Positions 1 to 10,232 of a stretch of 64,000 nucleotides of DNA are shown piece by piece (the first letter of the stretch is position 1; each line of letters begins with the position of its first letter). Where the stretch lies: assembly GCA_963724885.1 (NCBI GenBank), contig CAVRWG010000005.1, positions 2,046,001 through 2,110,000 of the forward strand, written 5' to 3'. The position numbers were made by a program, and so were the translations under genes. This DNA is from DASPMP01 sp963724885. Lineage in GTDB: Bacteria > Gemmatimonadota > Gemmatimonadetes > Gemmatimonadales > Gemmatimonadaceae. The notes beneath the pieces were generated by a model. It saw nothing but the letters and a program-made list of their open reading frames with translations, was not told the origin of the DNA and ran no database searches.

Positions 1-1676
1 CAGTTCATCGCGCGGGTCGGCGCCCCGGCCGGAGTGCTGGGCGTCGTCTTCATGATCTCCGCGATCGTCGTCTGGAGCACGCGCACGAGCACCGCGCGCC
101 GCAGCCTTGGGCGCGCGTTCGTCGGCGGCGCCTTCATGCTCTACGGCGCCATCCAGCTGCAACTCCTCTTCACGACCATCTTCAGGCCCGACACGCTGGC
201 GACGCCCAACTACGCCCTGTATGCGGGCTTCGTCGCCTTCGTGCTGGTGTTCACCATGGGGCTCGGCGTCGTGATCTGGCTGCTCGAGGAGGAGCACCTC
301 AGGGCGCGCGACACCACCGAACAGATCGCGCAGCTCGCCTTCCATGATCCGCTCACGGGTCTCCCGAACCGCAAGCTGCTGCTCGACTATCTCACGCTCA
401 ACATCTCGCAGGCGCGGCGCGAGCGCACGCGGGTCGCGATCTTCTTCATCGATCTCGACCGCTTCAAGGTCATCAACGACTCGCTCGGCCACGCCGCGGG
501 CGACAAGGTGCTCCAGGCGGTCGCGGCCCGTGTGAAGGCCGCGATGCGCGAGGCGGATTCGGTCGGGCGCATGGGCGGCGACGAGTTCGTCGTCGTCACG
601 CCGGACATCCACGGCGTCGAGGACGCCGTGCACATCGCGCAGAAGGTGCGCGACGCCATTCGCGAGCCGCTGCAGGTGGACGGCCGCGAGCTGTTCGTCT
701 CCGGCAGCATGGGCGATCGCCGTCTACCCCAACGACGGAGACACCGCCGAGACGCTGCTCAAGAACGCCGACACCGCGATGTATCGCGCCAAGGCGCAGG
801 GCAGTGACAGCTTCCAGCTCTACACGCCGGAGATGAACGCGCACGCCACGGAGCAGCTGGCGCTGGAGAACGCGCTGCGACGCGCGGTGGAGACCAAGGA
901 GTTCGAGCTCCACTACCAGCCCATCGTGCAGATCTCCGACAACAAGATCTGCGCGCTCGAGACGATGCTGCGCTGGCGCCATCCCGTGCTCGGCCTCGTG
1001 CGTCCCGAGCAGTTCATCCGGCTGGCGGAGTCCAGCGGCATGATCGTGCCGATCGGCGAGTGGGCGCTGCGCACCGCGTGCAAGCAACTGGCCGAGTGGC
1101 GCGAGGTCGGCTACACGGAGCTGCGCATCGCCGTGAACATCTCCGCTCGCCAGCTCAAGCAGTCGGACTTCGTCGACCAGGTGCGCATCGTGCTCGCCGA
1201 GACCTCGCTGCCGGGCGACGCGCTCGAGTTCGAGATCACCGAGATGAGCGCGACGCAGTCGGAGTCGGCGATCGTGCGACCGGCTGCGGGAGCTGCGCAC
1301 CATGGGTATCCGCATCTCGATCGACGACTTCGGAACCGGCTTCTCGTCCGTGTCGGTGCTGAAGCGCTTCCCGGTCGATTCGCTCAAGATCGACACGTCC
1401 TTCGTGCGCGACCTGGTGCTCGACCCCAACGACGCCGCCATCGCGACGGCGGTGGTCGCGCTGGCGAAGTCCATGGGCCTCACCGTCATCGCCGAGGGCG
1501 TGGAGAATCCGGCGCAGCTCGATTTCCTGCGGCAGCAGGGGTGCGAGATGTGGCAGGGCTATCTCTGCTGTCCGCCCGTGCAGACCAGCGAAGTGCGCGC
1601 GGTGCTGGGCCGCCGCCCGGGCGCTCCGCTCAAGCGCGTGGCGGCGCGGGCCGAGAGCCCGGCGGCGAAGCACTGA
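1..1676 (+). CDS. Membrane-anchored GGDEF-EAL cyclic-di-GMP protein (5' partial, two frameshifts)
   Basis: The reading frame is already open at the window edge, so the N-terminus is missing. Hydrophobic segments fall at about 34-110 and 205-290. A GGDEF domain follows, with HDPLTGLPNR and an intact GGDEF active site (RMGGDEFVV) near 575. The EAL-type domain follows (HYQPIV near 910, then ALETMLRWRHP instead of a plain EAL, and later DDFGTGFSS and FPVDSLKID). These families make and hydrolyse cyclic di-GMP. The frame moves near 713 and again near 1280, each time by one extra base; removing them gives 558 continuous codons with no gap in homology. The EAL motif reads ALE, so phosphodiesterase activity is uncertain. 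Domain identity is firm; the frameshifts are probably sequence errors. Confidence 0.88.
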
Positions 1677-1678
1677 GC

Positions 1679-1855
1679 CTGCCGCCTGCGGCGGAGAACG
1701 GCCGCCTGCGGCTACGCGCCGGAGAACGGCCGCCTGCGGCGGAGGACCGCCGCGCTTCGCGCCGGAGAACGGCCGCCTGCGGCGGAGAACTGCCGGCGCT
1801 TCGCGCCGGAGAACGGCCGCCTGCGGCGGAGGACCGCCGCGCTTCGCGCGGAGAC
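1679..1855. repeat. Array of short palindromic GC words
   Basis: Directly after the EAL stop codon, about 177 bases consist of five copies of a dyad word GGCCGCCTGCGGC followed by GGAGAAC or GGAGGAC. They alternate with a second small dyad of the type GCGCTTCGCGC carrying the same GGAGAAC tail. Each word can form a short hairpin. No protein homology is visible in any frame. The units are contiguous rather than separated by unique spacers, so this is not a CRISPR array. Confidence 0.8.
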
Positions 1856-1944
1856 ACGCGGCTAGTCGCCTCGGGATCGGGTGTCCCTGAGGTGTGCGCT
1901 GCCGCCGACTTAGCTCGCCCCCGAGACCACACGGCAATCGACCT

Positions 1945-3577
1945 CTACGTCTTGGCCCTGCGCCTGCGACGTGGCGCGCGCGGCGCGGCCTCCGGCGCGA
2001 CGTCCTGCAAGCCGTTGATCGCCGGACCGTTCAGCACCTCGCCGGTCGCGGCGAAGCGCGAGCCGTGACAGGGACAATCCCAGCTCTTCTCGACCGCGTT
2101 CCACTCCACGATGCACTTGAGGTGCGTGCACACCGCGCTCTTCTCGTGCAGCTGCCCGTCCGCGTCGCGATGGACGGCGATCTTCTTTCCGCCGCGCCGG
2201 ATCACGCGCCCTTCGCCGGGTAGCACGTCGTCCACCGTGGCCCGGTCCGACGCCAGGTAGCCGCGAGCGAACTGCACGGCCACGTCCAGGTTGTGCTTCG
2301 CGGTTTCGGCCATCGGCTCCACGCGGAGCGTCACGCGCCTGGGGTCGTAGAGCGCCTCCCACACGTGCGGCCGGCCGAGCAGGAGATCGCACAACAGCAT
2401 TCCGGCGATCGTGCCGTGCGTCATGCCCTGGCCACTGTCCCCGCTGGCCATGAACACGTTCTGGGCGCCGTCCGGATTCCGGCCGATGTACGCCAGGCCG
2501 TCGGTGGGCTCCAGCACCTGTCCGCTCCATTTGTAGATCACTTCGCGCGCCTGCGGCCAGCGCTCCCGCATCCACTGCTCGAGCCGGTCCCATCGGTCCG
2601 CGGCGCTGGCGTCGTGACCCACTTTGTGGTCCTCGCCGCCGACGATGAGCGCGTCCCACTCGCCGTCGCCCCCCAGCACACCGGGCTGCGGCTCGGCGAG
2701 CGACAGGACGCGCGCATAGTGGTACGGATCACTCGTGTCCCAGAAGAGCGCCCTCTCCACCGAGCCGCGCGCGACCACCGCCGCGATGACGTACGTGCGG
2801 ATCGCTTCCATCAGGAGGTGCGTGCGCACGTAGTCGCTGATCGAGGAGTTGGTGCACGCCACCACGCAGCCGGCGGTTATCGTATGCCCGCCGCGTGATC
2901 TTCACCGTGCAGGGATCACCGCCCTCGATGCCTTCCACGTGCGTGTCGCAGAAAATGCGGCCGTGATACTTCTGCACGATCGCGTTGGCGAGACCGGTCA
3001 CGTACTTCAGCGCGTGAAACTGGCCCTGTCCCGGGAAACGCAGCGCGGCGCCGCTCTCGAATCCCGCGATCGGCGCCCGCTCGACGAGCGTGACGTCGGT
3101 CATCCCTGCGCGTTGGGCAGCCTCGGCTTCGCGCCGCAGCTCGCCGGCGTCATCCGGGTCGCCCGGCACCAGATACCCGTCGAGCCGCTCGAAGTCGCAG
3201 TCGATCCCCTCGAGGTTGACGATCTGCTGGATGCGGTTGATGGCGGCGCTGTGGCTGGCCGCGGCCAGTCGCGCCGCGTCGGGCCCGTGCACCTTCTCGA
3301 GCCAGTAGAGACGGTCGTCGATCGCGTCGGTCAGGTGCGCGGTGGTCCGGCCAGTCTCGCCGCCGCCGATGGGCCCGTCGTCGACGACGACGACGCCCTT
3401 GCCCTCGCGCGCGAGATGATAGGCGACCGAGAGGCCCGCGATGCCCGCGCCGACGACGCAGACGTCGGTCCTCGTGTCGTGCTCGAGCTTGGGGAACCGG
3501 GGCACTTCGGTAGTGCCCTGCCAGATCGATGTGGTGGCGCCGCCGGGGTGGAGGTCGCTCTGGCTGTCGTCGCTCAT
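1945..3577 (-). CDS. FAD-dependent oxidoreductase with C-terminal Rieske domain (one frameshift)
   Basis: The N-terminal half is a DadA-type FAD protein: a dinucleotide-binding motif VGAGIAGLS at residues 42-50 and a GRTTAH segment. The C-terminus carries a Rieske 2Fe-2S domain with both ligand pairs visible, CTHLKC and CPCHGS. Fusions of this kind are predicted soluble redox enzymes; the substrate cannot be read from sequence. The frame slips near 2873-2877 by one extra base; correction joins the halves as DNAGCVVACTN and gives about 543 residues. It faces the neighbouring lipoprotein gene divergently. A longer C-terminus rich in arginine follows the Rieske domain. Confidence 0.87.
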
Positions 3578-3690
3578 GCGTGCTCGCGTTCGGGTTCAAG
3601 CGCGAGACGAGTGCACGACGTGCACCACACGCAAAGCCGGACTCGGCCTTTCCTCTTGTCACCGGGCTGAGCGAGTTACGAGATTGCCGC

Positions 3691-4929
3691 ATGAAGCTTT
3701 TCGCCTCGATCTTCGCGGTCGTGGTCGCGTTCGCGACGGTCGCGTGCGACAAAGGCGGCATCGCGCCGACAGATTGCTCGAACTGGCCGGTGCTGGCCAA
3801 GAACTCCGCCGTGTTGATCGCTGGCCGCTCATCCGAGCTCATCGGATCAGCTGTTTCTCTTCGCGGGCTTGATCCCACGCCGTCGGACTCGGGGGACGTC
3901 ACGATTCAGTGGAGATCAACGAACTCGAATGTCGTTGCCATCAACGGCAACGTCGCTTCGGCAATTGCAGTCGGCAGTACTCGCATCATCGCGTCAGCCT
4001 GCGGCGACGCCGACACCGTGGACGTCGATGTCGTCGCGAATGGCTACAGCGCCACGTTCGTCGGGCCAGTCGGGCCGGTTCACCCGCTGGTGCGTCATTC
4101 CCTGAATGACTCGGGCGCGGTCGCCGCGCAGGCCCCCGCGGGATCTACGCCACAGAACTACCTGTGGCGCAACGGGACGGTGTCGGACCTGGGCAGCTGC
4201 CAGCCGCTGGGGATCACCAACAATTTCGAGGTGCTTTGCCGTTCGACGGGGCCCGGCCCCACTACATGGCGCGATGGCGCCACCGCGGCGCGCGACACAC
4301 TCACAGGCGTGCCCGCCGCAATCAACAGCTCCGGCATGGTAGCCTACGTTGGGACTCTCTGGCGTGGGCCCGCCGACGTCGCATTTTTCCGCGGTTGGGA
4401 GGCCAGGACGGTCACCGACGTGAACGCCAAGGGTGACGTCGTTGGACTTGGCGGCCATCCAGGCATGCTGTACCCGGGCGCTGCTTTGTGGCAGTCGCCG
4501 GATCTCATGTCGCGCTCGCTCGACGGTTTTGGTCGCAGCTCCGGCGCAAACGCAGTGAACGATTCCTCGGATGTCGTCGGCACCAGCGAGTGGTTCCCAC
4601 CGGATGGGTCGCCCAATATCGCTCTGATCTGGCGGGCGAACGCCCTGTGGGACGCAGAGCAGTTTCGCACCAGGAACTACGCGAACATCGCTTTGCTCAA
4701 CGACGTCGCCACGTCTGCTGTCGACATCAATAACGGTCGTCAAGTCGTCGGTTCGGGGAGTCAGGGAGCGTTCGTTTGGCAGGCAGGAAAGCTCGCGCTC
4801 ATCCGCGACCTGCTCGCCGATCCGACCTGGACGATTACGAGCGTCCACGCGATCAACAATCGCGGCGAGGTACTCGCAATCGGCTCCCGGGGCGCCCAGT
4901 CCGGGGCTGTGCTGCTCTCGCCGCCCTGA
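3691..4929 (+). CDS. Lipoprotein with BIG2-like domain and HAF-type repeats
   Basis: The start is the ATG of MKLFASIF, because the next residues form a lipoprotein signal with lipobox TVAC. After the signal, residues 35-105 resemble a bacterial Ig-like (BIG2) domain, with IQWRSTNSNVVAINGN and the glycine-serine-threonine pattern that follows. The remainder repeats units of the form 'xINNxGxVVG..': LNDSGAVAAQ, AVNDSSDVVGTS, DINNGRQVVGSG, INNRGEVLAIG. These match the extracellular HAF-repeat family, which lacks a known biochemical role. Probably anchored in the cell envelope facing outward. The gene stands alone between two minus-strand genes and ends one base from the convergent hydrolase gene. 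Confidence 0.75.
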   Translation: MKLFASIFAVVVAFATVACDKGGIAPTDCSNWPVLAKNSAVLIAGRSSELIGSAVSLRGLDPTPSDSGDVTIQWRSTNSNVVAINGNVASAIAVGSTRIIASACGDADTVDVDVVANGYSATFVGPVGPVHPLVRHSLNDSGAVAAQAPAGSTPQNYLWRNGTVSDLGSCQPLGITNNFEVLCRSTGPGPTTWRDGATAARDTLTGVPAAINSSGMVAYVGTLWRGPADVAFFRGWEARTVTDVNAKGDVVGLGGHPGMLYPGAALWQSPDLMSRSLDGFGRSSGANAVNDSSDVVGTSEWFPPDGSPNIALIWRANALWDAEQFRTRNYANIALLNDVATSAVDINNGRQVVGSGSQGAFVWQAGKLALIRDLLADPTWTITSVHAINNRGEVLAIGSRGAQSGAVLLSPP

Positions 4930-4930
4930 A

Positions 4931-5986
4931 TCAGGGCCGCGGCGCGCCGATCATCCCGACAGGTTCTCCTTTCGACATCGCGGGAGTCGCGACGATATAC
5001 AACACCTCGCCCGCGAAGGGCGCACGAATCTCCGCGATCGTGTTCCCGAAAAAATCCGTGAGCGTGCCCAGCAGCGTTCCCCGCGTCACGGTGTGGCCTC
5101 GCTCCACGGCGGCGTGCCACGTGCCGGTCGCCGGGCTCCGCAGCACTTCGGTGCGCTCCAGCCAGATCGGGTGCTGCACCAACTCGACGGGGCCGGGAAT
5201 CATGCGGAGGTAGCGCATCAGCCGCAGCGCCGCCGTGACATTGCTCCGCAGCATCTCCTCGTCCGGCGCGCCGAGCCAGCCGGTCTCCGTGGTGATGGCG
5301 GGCTTGCCGCGCAGGTGCGCCGTGTTCTGCGTGTAGACGGACGCCGTGGAATCGCGCGGGCGGTCGTTGTCCACCACGATGCGCTCGTGGCCCCAGGCCA
5401 GCGCCATGGCGCGCGCGATGGAATCGGCGCGCGGGTTGAGGCCCAGGCTGCTCCAGTAGGTGTACGGCCGCAGCGATTCGTTCCCGTCGCCCGCGTGCAT
5501 GTCCACCAGATAGTCGGCGCGCGCGATGATCTCGCCCGTGATCGCGTGCGCGATGCGCTCGGACGTGGTGCCGTCGGCGCGACCGGGATAGACCCGGTTG
5601 AGGTTCTTGCCGTCGATGGGGCTGTAGTAGATCGTGCGGGCGAGGAAGGACGGCATGTTGGCGACGTGCACGATGAGCAGCGTACCGCGCATCTCGCTCG
5701 CGTTGACGTCAGCCCGCAGTCGTTGCAGCGCGATGACCGGCGCGACCTCGGACCCGTGCGTCCCGCCGATCAGCGCGAGCGTGGGACCGGCCGTGCCTCC
5801 CCGGATGATGCTGATCGGGATCCGCGTGCCGCTGTCGGCGCGCGCCGGCACCTCGATGAAGCCGGAGGCCTTTTCGCCCGGCCGGGCCTCGATGCCCGCA
5901 ATCCGCAGCGGTCCCCAGCTCTGCGCCTGAGCCGTGCCAGCCACCAGCGCGGCCAACGCGATGCCAATCCGGCCGACACCCCACAT
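4931..5986 (-). CDS. Secreted succinylglutamate desuccinylase/aspartoacylase-family hydrolase
   Basis: This is a zinc carboxypeptidase-fold enzyme of the AstE/AspA superfamily. Zinc ligands are visible as GTHGSE (His and Glu) and VDMHAGD (His). An N-terminal signal peptide (MWGVGRIGIALAALVAGTAQA) predicts export. The start at 5986 is preferred over the in-frame ATG six codons upstream because a GAGG sits six bases before it. About 351 residues, usual for the family. The C-terminal part (ATGTWHAAVERGHTV and following) resembles the beta-barrel end of AspA-like proteins. Substrate is unknown; amide or ester release from a small acyl-amino acid is the family expectation. Confidence 0.82.
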   Translation of the reverse strand: MWGVGRIGIALAALVAGTAQAQSWGPLRIAGIEARPGEKASGFIEVPARADSGTRIPISIIRGGTAGPTLALIGGTHGSEVAPVIALQRLRADVNASEMRGTLLIVHVANMPSFLARTIYYSPIDGKNLNRVYPGRADGTTSERIAHAITGEIIARADYLVDMHAGDGNESLRPYTYWSSLGLNPRADSIARAMALAWGHERIVVDNDRPRDSTASVYTQNTAHLRGKPAITTETGWLGAPDEEMLRSNVTAALRLMRYLRMIPGPVELVQHPIWLERTEVLRSPATGTWHAAVERGHTVTRGTLLGTLTDFFGNTIAEIRAPFAGEVLYIVATPAMSKGEPVGMIGAPRP

Positions 5987-6010
5987 AGAAGCCTCACAGC
6001 CCAAAGTGTG

Positions 6011-6124
6011 ACGCCGATTCTCGCCGATGTTGCTGATCTCCGCGGATTTTCAAAGCTGCGGTCTGATCGGCGTGATCGGCTCGATCGGCGAGAATCAGCG
6101 TGACCCTTCCGTCTGAGTGGTCGG
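6011..6124. repeat. Intergenic dispersed repeat, copy 1
   Basis: The stretch upstream of the hydrolase gene is built from variants of ATCGGCG/GATCGGCGTGATC. It ends in a 21-base stretch (6104-6124) whose exact reverse complement lies at 10677-10697. The similarity continues for tens of bases past the exact match, so the two gaps share one repeat family in opposite orientations. Confidence 0.75.
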
Positions 6125-6154
6125 TCAGCAGGAGCTGCATTCGCACGAGCCAGC

Positions 6155-7456
6155 CTAAGCGATGCCGCGCTTGATCGCGGACAGGACCGTTTCCGCGAAG
6201 CGATCCACCTCCTCCAGCGTCGTGTACACGTTCGGCGTCACGCGCAGGCCCGAGAATTCCTCGTGGACGAGGGGCGTCGTCACGATCCGGTGCTTGTGCA
6301 TCAGCCAGGCGTGCAGCTTCGGGATCTCGAGCCCGTCGAACGCGACGACGCCGATGGCGCCGCTCTCGTTGGGGCCAATCGGCGTGAGCATCCGTGCGCG
6401 CCCGCCGCTCTCGGCCACGACCCGCTTCGCCCAGCGGTCTCGCAGGAAACGCAGACGCGTGATCTTGCGGTCGCTCCCGATGGAGCGGTGGAACGTGAGG
6501 GCCACGGCGATGGCGTTGTGGTTCGCCGCGGGGTGCGTCCCGATCTCCTCATACTTCCGGACGTCGGACTCCTGCTCGATCGATCCCGCCATGATCGGCC
6601 ACAGGCTCTTGATGCGGTCGCGCCGGACGTAGAGGAACCCGGTGCCGATGGGCGCCATCAACCACTTGTGCAGGCTCGTGCCGTAGTAGTCGACGCCGAG
6701 GCTGTCGCGTGTGAAGGGGAAATGCGCGAAGGCATGCGCCCCGTCCACGAACACCTGGATTCCCTTTGGTCGCGCCAGCTCCACGACCTGTTTCACCGGG
6801 GCGATGTATCCCGTCATGAAGCTGATGTGCATCGTCTCGATCACTTTCGTGCGGGGCGTGATCGCGGCCGCGATCTGTTGCACGTAGTAGTCGGCCGACC
6901 GCGGCGGCGTCTCGAGCTTGACCCACTTGATGACGATGCCGTCGCGACGCTGGCGCTGGATCCACGCGTTCCTCATGCGCGGATAATTCTGCGTCGTGAG
7001 GATCACCTCGTCGCCGCGCTCCAGGTCCAGCCCGAAGATCATGTTCTCGTTGGCCTCGGACGCGTTGCGGACGATCGCCATCTCCTCCGGGTCGCAGCCG
7101 AATTCACTGGCCAGCTCGCGTCGCACGCTCTCGATACGCGGCTCGAGCACGTTCCACATGTGGTCCACCGGCAGCTCGTTGGAGAAGCGCAGATCGCGGA
7201 TCATCTGGTCGAGCACGTGCGTCGGCGCCGGGCTGCAGCCCCCGTTGTTGAGGTTGATCATCGTGCGATCGAGATCGAACGCGCGCTGTATCGTGCCCCA
7301 GTAGGTCTCGTCCTCGGCGGTGCTCGACGGCGGACTCGCGCCGGCGATGGAATGCGCCTCCTCGAGGCGGCGGATCGCTCGCGCGTTGAACGTGGGCAGC
7401 GAGAGGGTGGCTGCGCCCGCAGCCAGCGAGTGGAGGAAGGCACGGCGATCGGTCAT
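6155..7456 (-). CDS. Tat-exported class V aminotransferase-fold PLP enzyme
   Basis: Fold-type I PLP protein resembling isopenicillin N epimerase/cysteine desulfurase-like enzymes. Visible landmarks are NGGCSPAP, a cofactor aspartate in VDGAHAFAH, and the Schiff-base lysine in SLHKWLMAP. The start at 7456 gives MTDRRAFLHSLAAGAA, a twin-arginine signal, so the folded holoenzyme is probably exported through Tat. Starting earlier would bury this signal behind 35 residues. About 433 residues. The substrate is not inferable. It follows csoR on the same strand, separated by a 135-base gap with a word-repeat hairpin, and there is no clear link to copper handling. Confidence 0.85.
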   Translation of the reverse strand: MTDRRAFLHSLAAGAATLSLPTFNARAIRRLEEAHSIAGASPPSSTAEDETYWGTIQRAFDLDRTMINLNNGGCSPAPTHVLDQMIRDLRFSNELPVDHMWNVLEPRIESVRRELASEFGCDPEEMAIVRNASEANENMIFGLDLERGDEVILTTQNYPRMRNAWIQRQRRDGIVIKWVKLETPPRSADYYVQQIAAAITPRTKVIETMHISFMTGYIAPVKQVVELARPKGIQVFVDGAHAFAHFPFTRDSLGVDYYGTSLHKWLMAPIGTGFLYVRRDRIKSLWPIMAGSIEQESDVRKYEEIGTHPAANHNAIAVALTFHRSIGSDRKITRLRFLRDRWAKRVVAESGGRARMLTPIGPNESGAIGVVAFDGLEIPKLHAWLMHKHRIVTTPLVHEEFSGLRVTPNVYTTLEEVDRFAETVLSAIKRGIA

Positions 7457-7512
7457 TTGGGCCCCGGTAGGGATCGCCGAATGATCAGTCCCGGGCGCGC
7501 GGGAGTCCAGAG

Positions 7513-7591
7513 CGGTTGACGGTGACAGGTCTGACGGTTTGACACACTGCCGGAAACCCAAGGGCCGTTAAACCGTGAACCGTCAAACCGT
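7513..7591. repeat. Word-repeat stem-loop between csoR and the aminotransferase
   Basis: The left arm contains GACGGTGAC and GACGGTTTGAC words, the right arm AAACCGTGAACCGTCAAACCG. A perfect 10-base stem pairs 7534-7543 with 7582-7591; alternative registers are possible because the words repeat. The right arm abuts the csoR stop codon. No T-run follows, so it is not a classical intrinsic terminator. Confidence 0.6.
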
Positions 7592-7975
7592 TTATCTCGA
7601 GTGCTTGTGCATCAGCTCCACCAGCTCGTCGTACATCGCGTCCGCGCTCGCATCGCCGGCCCTGATCGCCGCGGTCGCGCAGTGCTTGAGGTGATTGCGC
7701 ATCAGCTCCTTCGCCACCGCGCGCAGCGCCTCGTGTACCGATGAGATCTGCGTGAGGACGTCAGGGCAATAGCGGTCCTCCTCCACCATCTTCTGGAGCC
7801 CGCGCACCTGGCCCTCGATGCGCCGCAGACGCGTGAGATTGCGCGCCTTGATGTCCGGATCGACACCAACCGCCTTGCGATCGCCGGTCGCGCACGCGCA
7901 CGCCGCGATGTCCTCGTCCTTCGCCCCAATGTCCGCCGCCATGTCCGCCTCAGTGTCCGCCGTTATGTCCGCCAC
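7592..7975 (-). CDS. csoR: CsoR-family copper-sensing repressor
   Basis: Copper-sensing repressor of the CsoR/RcnR (DUF156) all-helical family. The Cu(I) ligand triad is visible: Cys in RYCPDVL, His in SSVHEAL, Cys in HLKHC. The core begins at LTRLRRIEGQVRGL. The N-terminus is unusually long and is partly encoded by a 12-base tandem repeat. The GTG at 7975 lies inside that repeat; an ATG at 7942 is an alternative. It sits 22 bases after copA in the minus-strand order cupredoxin-copA-csoR, so it presumably represses its own operon until Cu(I) binds. Confidence 0.9.
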   Translation of the reverse strand: MADITADTEADMAADIGAKDEDIAACACATGDRKAVGVDPDIKARNLTRLRRIEGQVRGLQKMVEEDRYCPDVLTQISSVHEALRAVAKELMRNHLKHCATAAIRAGDASADAMYDELVELMHKHSR

Positions 7976-7996
7976 TATGTCCGCCGTTATGTCCGC
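7925..7996 (-). repeat. Six 12-base tandem repeats spanning the csoR start
   Basis: Reading the minus strand, six consecutive units start GCGGACAT (one starts GCGGACAC). They begin three bases after the copA stop region and run through the csoR start into its coding region. The GTG start is the last codon of unit two. The unit is a multiple of three, so copy-number change would lengthen or shorten the N-terminus without a frame change. Confidence 0.85.
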
Positions 7997-7997
7997 T

Positions 7998-10231
7998 TTA
8001 GCCGTCGAATCTCCGAAGTCGAAGCGAGTTCCCGACGACGCTCACCGAGCTGAACGCCATCGCCGCACCGGCCACCACGGGGCTCAACATCCCCGCGGCC
8101 GCGAGCGGAATGCCGATAACGTTGTAGACGAACGCCCAGAACAGATTCTGTCGCATCACGCGCATCGCCTGTTTCGCGAGCGCGAGCGCGCTCACGGCGG
8201 CGCGGAGGTCGCTGCGCATCAGCGTGATGTCCGCCGCCTCCATCGCGATGTCGGTGCCGGTCCCGATCGCGACGCCCACGTCCGCCTGGGCCAGCGCCGG
8301 CGCGTCGTTGATTCCGTCGCCAACCATGGCCACCACGGAGCCGGCGGCTTGCAGGCGCTTGATCTCCTCCACCTTCTGCTGCGGTTGCAGCTCCGCGACC
8401 ACGCGCCTGATCCCCGCCTCTCGCGCGACTGCCTCCGCGGTGCCGCGCGAGTCGCCCGTGAGCATCACGACCTCCAGCCCGCCGCGCTCGAGCGCCGCCA
8501 CCGCCTCGCGCGACTCGGCTCGCACCGGGTCCGCGACGCCGAGCACCGCCACGATTGCGTCGTTTACGGCGACGAACACCGGCGTCCGCCCCTCCGCGGC
8601 GAGTCGCGCCACGTCCGACTCGACCGCGCCCCCCGGGCTCCAGCCCCAGCTCCCGCATGAGCGTCACGCTGCCCACCGCGACGCGCCGGCCATCGGACGT
8701 CCTGGCAACGGCGCCCCGCCCGGTGCGCGATTCGAAATCGCGCACGGGAACGCGGGCGGCACCCCGCTCCTCGGCGGCGCGAACGATCGCCCCGGCCAGC
8801 GGATGCTCGGACAGGTGCTCCACTCCCGCCGCCAACCCGAGAATGTCGGCCTCGGAGAGGTGATCCGCCGCGCGCACGATGGACACCACGGTCGGATGAC
8901 CGGTGGTGACGGTCCCGGTCTTGTCCAGCGCGACGACGTCGATCTCGTGCGCGCGCTGCAGCGCTTCGCCGCCCTTGATCAGGACGCCGAGCTGCGCGCC
9001 CTTGCCCGACGCGACCATGAGCGCCGTGGGCACCGCGAGACCCATGGCGCACGGACACGCGATGATCAGCACCGAGATGGCCGCCACGGTCGCGCGGGCC
9101 GAATCCCCGAGCACGAACCAGCCGACGAAGGTCGCGATCGCGATGGAGATCACTACCGGCACGAAGACCCGGCTCACGCGGTCCGCCAGGTTCTGGATCG
9201 GCGCGCGCGATCCCTGCGCGTCGCGCATGAGCTGCACGATGCGCGCGAGCGCGCTGTCGCTGCCCAGCGTCGTCGCTCGGGCCTTCAGGGCCCCCGTACC
9301 ATTGATCGTGCCGCCGACGACGCGGTCGCCGGACCGTTTGGCCACGGGCATGGACTCGCCCGTGAGCATGGATTCGTCCACGGCGCTGCTGCCGGACACC
9401 ACGTCTCCGTCCGCCGGAATGCGTTCGCCGGGACGTACGACGAACAGGTCGCCCGGCGTCAGCTCCTCCACCGGGATCTCCGCTTCGCGCAGGTCGCGCA
9501 GCACGCGAACCGTCCTGGGCTGGAGATCCGCGAGCGACCGCAGCGCCGCCGTCGTCTGCCGCTTGGCGCGCGCCTCGAACGTGTTGCCCAGCAGGATGAG
9601 GCCGATGATGGCGGCCACGGCCTCATAGTAAAGCTGCGGCTCCAGCCCACGCGACGCGAAGACCTGCGGCGCCACCGTCGCGACCACCGAGTACAGGTAG
9701 GCCGCGCCGGTGCCGACCGCGATCAGCGTGTTCATGTCCGCCGTGTGGTGACGGAATGCGCGCCACGCCCGCGTGTAGAACACGCCGGCCCGGCCACGCG
9801 ACGACGATCGTCGTGAGCGCGAACAGGACCCATGCGCTCGCGCCGACGCCGGAATGTCCCGCGCCATCCGCCATGCCGCCGTCCAGCAGCATCGGCAGGA
9901 TCATCGTGAGCACCGCGACGCCGAGGCTCAGCGCGGTCTTTCGGGTCAGCGAGCGGACTTCGCGCTCACGTTCGCGGTCCTGCTCCGCCTCGTCGCGCAG
10001 CGTGGGGCCGCCTGCCCTGGGAAGTTCCGCGTCGTAGCCCGTGCTCCTGATCGCCTCCACCAGCGTTTCGGGCTGCACGGCGCTCTCGTCGAACGTGACC
10101 GACGCGTTGTGCAGCATCAGATTCACGGTCGCTTGTTTCACTCCCGGTGTGCGCTCGAGCGCCGACTGCACACGGCCCTGACAGGCCGCGCAGTGCATTC
10201 CGGTGACGGGGATCGTGATCCGCTTGGCCAC
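7998..10231 (-). CDS. copA: Copper-exporting P1B-type ATPase CopA (two frameshifts)
   Basis: P1B ATPase that pumps Cu(I) out of the cytoplasm. In order: an HMA metal-binding domain with GMHCAAC, membrane helices, the actuator TGES loop, the intramembrane ACPCAMGL metal site, the phosphorylation motif DKTGT, an SEHPL motif, and GDGINDAPALAQ. The frame slips near 9786-9793 and in a run of six C at 8629-8634; each shift is one extra base. Corrected length is about 743 residues, normal for CopA. It starts with GTG one base after the cupredoxin stop, and csoR follows after 22 bases. All catalytic motifs are intact, so a real knockout is unlikely. Confidence 0.93.
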
Positions 10232-10232
10232 G

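Noticed and set aside
1..1676. Pseudogene call for frameshifted genes
   Set aside because: All shifts are single extra bases and all active-site motifs survive, so sequence error is the simpler explanation.
1679..1855. CRISPR-like array
   Set aside because: Units are contiguous palindromic words with no unique spacers, and no cas genes are present.
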